A stretch of 64,000 nucleotides of DNA, taken from the NCBI GenBank assembly GCA_029851415.1, contig CM056741.1, forward strand, positions 150,214,522-150,278,521. The letters run 5' to 3'. Below are positions 34,260-44,473 of this stretch, piece after piece (the stretch's first letter is position 1; each line of letters starts with the position of its first letter). The translations under genes and the position numbers were made by a program. Origin of the DNA: Eretmocerus hayati. Lineage: Eukaryota > Arthropoda > Insecta > Hymenoptera > Aphelinidae. The notes under the pieces were generated by a model. The model was not told the origin of the DNA, searched no databases, and was given only the letters and a program-made list of their open reading frames with translations.

Positions 34260-35101
34260 CCGTCAAATTGGGTAACTTTGGTACAGTGGGTGTAACTTTG
34301 GTACACCCCTGAAAAATGACTTTTAAAGCTGCGTTCGGTATGGTAAATGATTTTATCGTTCTGAAATCTATTCTCCCCTTTTGGCACACGCATAAACAAT
34401 GTGTTGAGCCACCGCAGATCCCGCGTGAACGATTGTACTCGTTTATTGAAGCTTTTTCCGAAAAGGCTGATTTAGCAGCGATACGCGAGTGGTCCACTTA
34501 CAATTAGTGTATCTGACAAGAAGTGTTCGGGAACGAACTACGGGTGAATAGTGCTACATTTTCATCACATATATCACCATATTGAAGAAACCATCGTTAC
34601 ATTAGAGTATTTACAGCATTTGGAAATTTAATGAATGAAAAACGCGAGAAAAACCATGAAAAAACGTACCAAAGTTACCCCATTCTACGTAAGAAGCATG
34701 AGGATAGGGTAACTTCAAAACATCTTCCTATGACAGCTTCTTTTCAACTCATCTTGAGTCGAGTGATGGTCTATGTGGTCTAAAAATGTTTCCAACAGCT
34801 TCGAACAAGAAAAATGAATGATTAAAATTGATTCCCCCGCATGGTGATGTGGGAGATTGGAATATTTTGTAAGTGTACCAAAGTTGCCCGGTCGAGGTCC
34901 ATTTTTGGTACACTTTCAAAACTGCTAATAGCTTCGGCTTGAACTCATCAAATTGAACTTTGTAACCCGTCAATCCAAAGCTGAGACTGTGAGCTTTTGA
35001 TTGACTACTGATAGAAGTGGGTTTGATCAATGTACGTTGGAATGCCGAGCCAACCAAAATAAAAAGTACCGAAATCGTACCAAAATTACCCAATTCGACG
35101 G
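34260..35101. mobile_element. 0.84-kb TA-flanked TIR element (MITE)
   Basis: The ends CCGTCAAATTGGGTAACTTT and, inverted, CCGTCGAATTGGGTAATTTT lie directly inside TA dinucleotides (34258-34259 and 35102-35103), the layout of Tc1/mariner-like MITEs. Sub-terminal copies of the GTACCAAAGTTACCC word recur inside (near 34282, 34666 and 34877). No transposase is encoded. Confidence 0.8.
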
Positions 35102-35103
35102 TA

Positions 35104-38100
35104 TATAATTTTTTGAGTAAAAAGTACCCATGACTATAGTTGGATGCTTTTGTAGAAAAATACTCTATGCTTTTTTCGATTCAGTTCAGGCTTCGACGAT
35201 TTCAATGCAATTATCAGCATGCATAAATGAGAAGTGGATATGACCTGATTTACAATACAATCAATTCACTAACTGTCTCAGAATATTTTTCAGACTTCAG
35301 TTCGTTCTTTTCCACTCATCATACCTATCTCCATGGTATGCAGTGTAATACCATTTCAAAATTACTCAGCATCTGACACAGCGCTAACATTGAGGGCACT
35401 TTCTACGATGTTCTTCTTCGTATAATTGAGTCGTATGCACATTTGTTGTCTGTATAGTATGTAGAACTTTCGAACGTTAAGATTCGCATAAAGTTTGTGG
35501 TCCATAAACCACGTAGAGTGTCTGATGATTCCAAACATGTTTCATGGAAGGCTGTCATTTTTGCACTGTAGGATTGAACAAAAAATTCACGAAGGAAAAA
35601 AGAGGAATATTTTGTTACTTGCGCCAAATAGAATCGTTCTACAGATTAAATTTTGGTTATTCTTGAGAATTTTCTCGGCATTAACTTTGAGATTTCAATT
35701 TAGGATAGGTCACTTAGTCATCAAAAGCCATTGCGGTAAAATGAATAGGTTGTAATTTTCAGGATGGTCCAACTCACCCCACGTGGTCTGACGGTGCTTA
35801 TACTACGCTACGGGGTAGTTGGATCATTTCTATTGTAGAGGTTGTATCATCTTATTTTTTCTAAGTGAGGGTGAGTCATTCAAAAGCTTCGAACGAGCAG
35901 CTGAATTTCCTGACAAATTTCGTCAAGACGGAAGAGTGTACATGGAAGAGTATTAAGAAACGATCCCATTATCATCACATTCGAGAGTTCTCCCGAGAAA
36001 GAAAGTGTTAAACCGACTGAGAAAACACGGTTCACATATCTGGATGCATATAATTTAGGCGAGGAGAATCTCCAAGCACACGTTATGCTTATAATATGAT
36101 TCAAATTCACAATAGCTAAACTTGAGATCCTGAAAATGGGCTATGTTTATCAAAATTCTACGCCCTTATGAATACAAATGAGGGAGCAATTCAGAATTTT
36201 TGGGTAGAATCGCATACTAAAAATCAAGTACACGTGTTTTACTTACGTAATTTGTATCATGGTATGAGTTTATGAGTCAATGCAACTTCGTGTTAAAACC
36301 GGATGAACTTGCTCGAACCGTGACTGATTTTTGGCACTGCTGACCACTAAAGAATTCTCCATTAAGTTTGAGGTCCCTGATATCCTGAAATGTTCCTTAT
36401 GCAATTTTTTTCAAATCTCTGAAGCCTCATTTTAAGTAACTGAAGAGCCTTAATATGAGTAACCAATTCAACCTCAGCTATATGAATGATCTCGATATCG
36501 ATCAGATATTACTATCAAGCAATGATCGATTCAGTGACCTATCAATCACACTGATATGCATGTGTATCGTGAAAGCGAACCCTCAATCAATGACAAGAGG
36601 CAGTAAAAGTGTTTTTCTAGACACCATAACGATCTAAAAGTGCATCCATCGATCACGACGGTCATATTCACTACAATACTCGCTCTACTCAGCGCACCCA
36701 TAAACACCATCTTCGTTAAAAATGAAAATAAAAAAAACCGGCCCCATTCACAGCTTCTAATCTATCAGGCTGCCAATCCAGACTCATAGAAACCACCTCT
36801 GGCTCTCTTTCATCATAACTTTCTCGCAACGACGTCAGCTAGGAGTGCATCTTACCATCCGGCTATACACGTCCATTTGAAATCTCAAGAGAAAGACATT
36901 TCGTAACTGCATTCAAGAGTGTAAGCTCTAATATATCTTAATGAATCGTTTTCAACCGCTGGCAAAACACAATTGCTCGCTCGCGCGAATTTACATAAGA
37001 TATGGCACTAGAATGGTATAGTGCCGAAAATAGGCGAGCGATCTTAGGCTATAAAAATCTGTAGCCAGAGCAAAAGGGAAAGGTGCACTGCATAAAGAGT
37101 GAGAGAAGAAAGTGCACGATCCAGAATTTTTTTTCTCTCCGAGCGCGAGTTTGCGATTTCTTCATCGTGGTGCACTTAGAGTAAAGATTCGGATAGGCAA
37201 GTAGAGCAAGGGAGAAAACCGATTGTTCCACGTACATAGGTGGAGTTGAGTTCACGAGATCTTTCGCTGATTTAGACCATGATTTTACCTTTTGGTGCGA
37301 AAATTCTTGTTCTGATCAATGTCTGTCGACGAAAAATACCCGAAGATCTTTATCCAAATTTGATGAATGTTTATTTGGTGGCCGTGGTGATTCTTTTGGA
37401 AGCTTATTGCGAGCTCTTTCCATAATTGGCTGTTCCAAACTCATTCATTTCTACTACAAAATCAGGGTTGGTATTGAAATCATTCGCTATCACATCTGAA
37501 AAATATCAGCCTGCCCAAATTCCAAGATATTCCTAAGAGATTCTCGCTACTCATTTTTTGAGTCTCAATCTCTACATTTCAAAAAGATATCCAGAAGAAG
37601 CAAAGGTGCATCATCACAGCCAATATTCTATTATTGGCACGGTTTCGCTAGTATAGCAGACTTATAGAGTGCCAGGAGAAAGAGAAAGGTGAAGTGCACG
37701 CACGCCGTGTGCCATTTTTCTTTTTTTTCTTCTTCAATAGCCCCTTCTCAAATAACTACCGCGAGAAGAAAGTGCAACTGCGTGACGTGACGGGCTCGTT
37801 TCCTCTCGACTATTTTTCTAGCCTGGTGTCTGCTCTTGCATAGCTTACTCGACCTTATTTACCTTCACCTCCACTTGGAGTTGCGAAGAGGGGGCTTAGT
37901 TTCTCGAGCGTAACTAAACGAGAGATCAGTACTAAATTTTCATTGCCAAGTTGTACCGTTATGAGTATTGGAGGGAGATGCTGTAACCAGAAGTCGTGCA
38001 CAATTTGAACGATAATAAATCTGTAAAAATCTTTTTTCATGCATCTTGGTGCTGTCAATGATGTGAGTGATTTTCCAGAGTAAGTTCTATAACTTTTTGA

Positions 38101-38224
38101 GAGAAAAAAATGTCTGAGGGGTTCGAGTGGGGGTGAGGGAGGGAGTTGGATTTTCTCAATGACTAAAGAATAGTATTTTTCGATTCGAGGGAGGGAAGTT
38201 TGGTTTTGCTTTTCGAGTGATTGT
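35104..38224. other. intergenic, nothing recognised
   Basis: AT-rich sequence. 37050-37840 has several AAAGTGCA words and GA-rich tracts. No exon is recognised. Confidence 0.4.
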
Positions 38225-38385
38225 TTTCGGCCCGAGCCCTCGCGAGGGTCGAAATTAGCACGAGTAAAGCAAAAAAACTTCACGCCCGAGTGTCGAAATG
38301 CGTTTTTCGATCGACTGGGCGTAAAGTAAACAAAAAATACCGTGCGTAAAGCAGTGCTTTACGCACAGTCGATCGAGAAATAGTA
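38225..38385. repeat. short inverted repeat, possible MITE relic
   Basis: TTTTCGATCGACTGGGCGTAAAG near 38302-38325 is matched in inverted orientation by CTTTACGCACAGTCGATCGA near 38358-38377, with a GAGCCCTCGCGAGGG palindrome just upstream. Arms are about 23 bp with one to two mismatches. Confidence 0.5.
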
Positions 38386-39891
38386 TAATTATGCGTGAAT
38401 GTTCGAGGGATATTTATTACCGATGAAGATTGCAAAAAGTTTTGTGCAAAAAATCTCACGAACAAAATCTGCCAGTTTGATATGAGAAGAAGGTAATCTG
38501 CCGAAGCTATTCTGATTGTGTACATGGACAATCAAAATCGTATACAATTTGTAGCATACTAAAATGATATCCCTGTGGCCATCTTCATTCGTGGACTGTC
38601 AAAACTGCTCTGGATAGAGGTTTTCTCCAAAACAACAGGCCGCAATTTTCTTGGGATATTTATAAATAACGTTTCCCATCTATGCATAACCCTGCAAAAA
38701 TAACCACGGTTTGATAGATAGAAATTAATCCCTTGTAAAAATTTAATTACTCAAGTATCTGATTCGTATCTCCTTGTTGTCTCGATTTTCTCTTTGATGA
38801 TATTTGCAGTTCTTTTTGTGTCGTTAAGTCTTCAGAGTAAAAATCTACTTCAAGGCTTACAGTGCATTCTGGATGCTTTCAAGGAGGACCGGCTATTGGA
38901 TGCATTGAACCCTGCCGAGTTCAATCTTTATTTTGAGCAAGGAAGGTCAACTGCCGTTCCGGGCTTATTTATAGCGATTACACACTACGTATGTTGAGAT
39001 CACTGGTTAATCCAATTATGATGAGCTAATTATTGGTTTTTGTAATCCTCATCACAAAGAACAATTCGATCTGGGAAATTAATCATGATCAGATGGATCC
39101 GATCCTGACACTCGTTCTCAATTTTTTATGCATCCACTAGTTTTGCACTCTCGATGATTCTCGCGGGTTGATTTTTGCAATAGGCTGCTCGTTTGAAAAC
39201 AGGAATTTTTAATCAATCTGCAGATTCACCAGAAACGATGAACTGGTAACGGTCAGATTACGTTACATCAATAGCAAATATTATAATACATGATCATATG
39301 AGCAATATAGCGATAATGAAAGTTCATAGAAAAGGAGAGGCAATAATTTCATAATGAAACATGATGTACATTAGAAGTATAGTCTGTCGTGCATATCTAT
39401 GCCCAATACTCATTTCACTATGAAGTTCATGATCAATTCGGTTACGTATATGCCACGGGCAAACAGAGAGACTTTTCCTGTAGGGATCGGAGAAGTGAAA
39501 TTTTGCAGCAGTCGATCGTAGTGCAAACCGCAAAGTGTGCAGTCGTAATGATCGAGCAATTCCGCAGTGTTCAAGAAAGTGGGTTAAACACTATATCTAT
39601 GAGCCTACTGTAAGCTTTTGCTGTCTAGGCCTCCACTTTTGCATTTCATCCTATATTGGCCGCAGGTTGCGGATCAAAGGGAAAGTAGGAGAGCCATTGA
39701 CTGGGAGAAAACTGTGATCAACATTTTTTTTAGTATTCAGTTGAAGTATCAGTATAGTTTGAATAATCAATATTTCCTTGATCATTTATTGCCTTAAAGT
39801 GATTCTGTGACTTGGTCTTAATTAGTGAGAATAGCAATTATCATAGGGTCAGGATTGGTCAGCGAAAATATGATTTCAAATATTATACAAG
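38386..39891. other. intergenic, nothing recognised
   Basis: No gene recognised. A plus-strand frame at 38794-38997 is open for 67 codons but has no known domain or splice context. Confidence 0.4.
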
Positions 39892-40880
39892 TCGACAACA
39901 AAACAAGAATTTTCTGATCAGGAAAGGTGGAAGTCATATCTGACGTATTTTGAGCTGCTGAATACGAATCCGAACTCAAAACAGAACCTTTCTCTGGCCG
40001 TTCCAGCTATGTTCGCATTCATGGTTACCAACAATACCTGGGTATGACTTTTTGTGTTTTAGAGGAGAATAGAGCCCTTTTAAAGCAAAACTTGGAATGG
40101 AAACGTTTTTGTCGTCAAATTTCACGGTGAAAACATATTTTTTCAAAACTTTCGTACCTTCTAGGATGTTAGAGAAATCCCTGGATTTGCCAGGATTCCC
40201 GAGGTGAAGCATTTTTGTCCTTGACCAAAGTGGTGATTAGATAGGTCAAAACTGATAACGGGCCCGGATTTCACGTCAAATTTTACTCCGGAAACATATT
40301 CTTTAGGAAAATTTAAAAATGCTAGAAGCAAGAGATGGAAGACAGAGCAAAAACTACCAAAGAAGTTACTAAAATTTCATAGCATCTATGTGCGGATCCG
40401 GAGCTCGAAAAGTGTGATCTGCTGCTCACGTTGCCCTCCAGCTTCCCAACATCGTTGAAAATTGTCAAAGAATGGAATCTTTGATGTAAAATTTGACGTG
40501 GAACTCGATCCCGCCCTTAGTGTTGATCTAGATAGATTGGTTCAGGGCAAAAATATCTCCCCTGGGAAATTTCAACACATCTAGAGATTTTTCTAGCTTC
40601 CAAAGGGGTACAAAAACTCTAGAAAAATACGTTTTTAACGAAAATTTTGATGACAAAAACGATTCCACCCGCAGTTTTGCTGTAAAAGGTCTCTATCCTC
40701 CTCTAAAACGCAGAAACTCATACCTAGGAACTTTTGAAACCCATGAATATGTCCATAACTTGAAAGCGGCCAAGCATAGATGCTGTTTTATGAGTTTGGA
40801 TTCATCTTCATCAGCTCAAAATACGTCAGAAGTATTTTCCATTCTTTCTGATCTGAAAACTCTTATTCTTTGTGGGCCTG
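39892..40880. mobile_element. ~1-kb foldback element, diverged arms
   Basis: The left arm (about 39892-40215) and right arm (about 40560-40880) are inverted copies. Paired blocks include TCTGACGTATTTTGAGCTG, GTTTTAGAGGAG-ATAGAG, CCTTTTA-AGCAAAACT, and CGTTTTTGTC-TCAA. By eye identity is about 75-80%. The spacer (40216-40559) is unrelated and no frame is open across it. Ends and target-site duplication are unclear. Confidence 0.65.
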
Positions 40881-42809
40881 TGTTATTGATATCTCAAAAA
40901 GTGTCTGCTGTATGATCTATCTGCTACCAAGAACTACCAGACAATCCTCTATAAATCGTGAATTATTCCCGTATCAAGATGTGAAGTGTGTGAACAAAAG
41001 ATGAAGAGTGATCAAACATACTGCAAGAAGAGCATGTCTTCTGATCTTGTAGCGTGAGAAAAACGGGAAAATCACGACGAAGATACCCTTTTTAACCACC
41101 AAAATGTTTATCTTGGAAATTCTCAAAATGTTTAGTGCGTATATAGAATATATTTCGGATACGAAAGAATTGAGATGAATCCATGTGTCAAGGAGATCTA
41201 GAAACAAGCAAAAAAATCAGCAGAAAGTTCCTCGTTGTCAACCAACACATTTCGGAAAAATTTTCAGTGGCGATCCTCACAACAAGTTCCAGTAGATAAA
41301 GACAGGCTCTAGTCAGACAAGATACCAACATTAAGCTGTGATCAAAGTGTTTGCGAATATCACACAGTTTTGCAGTCTGAACTACAGCATGAATTTCCAT
41401 AATAGCATCTAGGTGCATTAAAATGCGAGCACAAGGGCTAGGCAAACTTTCTATCGCGATGCTTGTTCGTTTTTCCCGTCTCTATAGCTACAAAGATAGG
41501 TATATATACATATATATCTTTGCAACTCTTTGGATCAAGCGGTGCCCACGGCATTGATATTCCATAGCGCGAGCGCGCCACTTTGCCACATCGATGTATC
41601 TCTATCCGCGGATACATGCAAGCTGCACCGAGACTGCAACTTTCACGTTGCTCTCGCGGTGCTTTGAATATTACGAAACCAGGAGCATACAACACAGTGT
41701 AAGGCTCTGTGCAAATTTTTTCTTCTTCTTTCTATATTAGCTATCGTGAAAGTTGGTATGCTAACGATGGCACGAAATCGATTGTTTTGAGAAAATTCAA
41801 TTTCCGATGGAATTGGGAGATACATAGTTCGAGTTAGCTCGGAAGAAAGCGCGAGGATATTTGGTGAAAAGATTCCGTTATGATAGTCGGGTGATGCTGT
41901 AGGAAGTTGAGTGGTTAGGGTTTTTTATTACGTGGCTGAAATCGTTACACCGTCGATGATGGGATTTGATTTATTGATTAAGAATGTGAAGAACTCATTG
42001 AACTCATGCTCATAAGACACTGTCAAAGATTTTTTAGATTTTTGGCGATGGATAAGTGAGAATTTGTGATAAAACGACTAGAATCATTGTAATTTGAGGT
42101 ACTCATCAATCTAATTCAGAAAGTAATGGTATAATAGTACATTTCGGTACAAGGGTGGAAAAATAGGGTTTACACCCGTGTATCGAGCTGTGTTTTTCGA
42201 CAAACTGTGCGAAACAGTGGAGAATCAGTGCGAAAAAGACACTTTTCTGCACAGCCTGTCGAAGAAAATGATCTTCGTACACTGGGCAAAAAATGAACTT
42301 TACCACTTTAGTCATCAGTTTCCCTTCCTGATGAGCACTACTATCAGAAAAAAGGATTGAAGAGGTTTCCGCTCACCTCTGATCATTCAGACCCTTGACA
42401 TCCATTGACTGAAGCTGGAAACAATTTCTACTTGTGCGAAAACTCGTCCACCTTCAACCATATCAAGAATTACAATTTCAAGACGTCGATTGTTTGAAAA
42501 AACTCTTTTTTGCTTATGTGATATTCAATTGTGATGTCCCAATCAAATAAAAGGATTGAATCTCTAGAGCGACTCTTCAATACCATTTGAATCGTTTGCT
42601 GTCAACAGTTAATGATCGACTCATATCATGGACATCTTTGAGACGTTGTGAGAGTGCAAAATGACAGTTAAATATATGGAAACTAATTCATTCTGAAAAA
42701 ATTGAGCGCACGCAGCATTTGGTAATTTGTTATTGCTCATTGCTTGAGACCGTGGCTCGATAATAACTGCTAAAATGGAGGAAAATGATATTGGTTCACT
42801 TTCTAGAAA
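40881..42809. other. intergenic with repeated CGTGAAAGTTG motif
   Basis: No gene recognised. The motif CGTGAAAGTTG occurs on minus at 41637-41647 and on plus at 41745-41755 inside a CpG-richer patch (41550-41840). A small imperfect inverted repeat lies at about 42185-42270. Confidence 0.4.
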
Positions 42810-42811
42810 TA

Positions 42812-43646
42812 AGGTGAGTGTACCCAACTTGCCCCCATTAAGCCATTTTCTTAATAACTTTCGCCCATCTCCATATTTTCCAACGTACTTTAGCTCATTT
42901 TAAAGCTTGTCTCAAGACCTTTAAAATGAGCTAAGATACGTCCAATTTGAATGAAGTGGAGCCGAGCTGTTTGAATTCTCCCAAAAGGTGATTTTTGAGA
43001 GTTTACAAAAGTGTGTACCCAACTTGCCCCCATCATTTAAAACAATGTAAATCGGCGATGAAGTGAATAGAATCGCTTTGATCCGTTTTGATTACCGTGC
43101 AGTGACATTTATAGCTTTTAGCTGGCCCAAGACATCGTTTCCGACCTATTTTGACGTGATAAACACGTTCTGAGTGGTAAAAAAAGCCATACTGCACGCC
43201 TTTCCGAGATAACCATGTGGGGGCATGTTGGGTACACTCCGATGTCGGCCTTCTTGATTCTCAAACCATCTTCGTGTTTTGTACATAAAATCGCTCCAAA
43301 TCAGAGTTCTGCAGCTCTGAAGAGCGGATTTTGAAGGTATTGAGACAAGGAATCGAATGCGCTAAGGTGCGTCAAGATTGGTCGAATAAAAATAAATTGG
43401 CACCGGTTTTAGTGAACGCGATTTCCTCGGTGATTTCTCAGCCGTGCAAACACGAAAAATGGAAAACTCTTTTTATATTTTCTGGAGAACGCAGAAATGA
43501 TCCGGGATCGATGAAAACTACGTATTTTCTCATATTTTAACATAACAAACGTAAAAAAAAATTGCGGGAAGGTCAACGAGCGCCCATTCCTGAGATCGGC
43601 ATATGGGGGCAAGTTGGGTACAGAGGCAAGTTGGGTACACTTACCT
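42812..43646. mobile_element. 0.84-kb TA-flanked MITE, TACCCAACTTG family
   Basis: The ends AGGTGAGTGTACCCAACTTG and, inverted, AGGTAAGTGTACCCAACTTG sit directly inside TA dinucleotides (42810-42811 and 43647-43648). A further inverted GGGGGCAAGTTGGGTACA block lies just inside the right end, and internal copies occur near 43015 and 43210. A 14-bp perfect palindromic stem (AGCTCATTTTAAAG, 42892-42905 with 42919-42932) lies near the left end. It is non-coding; the 30.2-kb copy is a relative. Confidence 0.8.
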
Positions 43647-43648
43647 TA

Positions 43649-44473
43649 CATACAATTTCTTAACCTTGCAGAATCAGGTCGGACAACGCGATGATAACAT
43701 GGCCTCGTTTTCGGATACTGTATGGCTTTCGGCTTGACCACCGCTCACCACATCTGATTTGATATGGTGTTTCTCACGACTACCCACCCACCCCTCGCAG
43801 ACCATACGATTCTCGCACGATTCCTCTCAGAATACAAACGCCAGATCATTTGGTTCTATTACCAGACAAAAATTGACTCAAACTGGCTACTGGTGAAAGA
43901 TGAAGTCATAATTGGGAAGTCGATCAAACGAGAAAATTTTACGATTAAAATCCAAAGGATTCTTTCCAAATAATACTTTCAATTCGATCCCACTGAATAT
44001 CTCATGCTACATCATGTTTGATGTATATTCACATTCCCATATAAGTCTCCAAGTCCCAATTCGAAAATGATCACTTGGAACTAACTTTCAGAGTCCTACG
44101 CGGAGAATTTCAGGAAATACCATTCTGACTCCGAGGCCTGTAGAAATCTGGATTGGATATACTTGAATTCGGCTCTCTCTGAAATTGAGTCTGAGCACTG
44201 AAATGGTCTAGTGGTTTTGAATCAGAACAAACTGAAACATTGGAAAGCAACTCTTCCCCATCAATTCAAATTTCTCACACAACATCGTTCAGTTTTCCGT
44301 TTGGAGGTTAGTCATGATCTCAATTTTGTTTTTCACATATGCTACAGTTTCTTAATGACTTTTATAAACTTATTCCAGAAGTCATGATCTATTGATTTCA
44401 CCACTGGTTTCAATGCTATTAGGCCTTGTCTATGAAAATTTTTGGAAGACAAGTTCACGAGCTTTATACAGTT
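43649..44473. other. 3' flank of protease gene A, nothing else recognised
   Basis: AT-rich sequence. No AATAAA was confidently assigned for gene A; an AATAAG on minus lies near 44375-44385. Confidence 0.4.
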
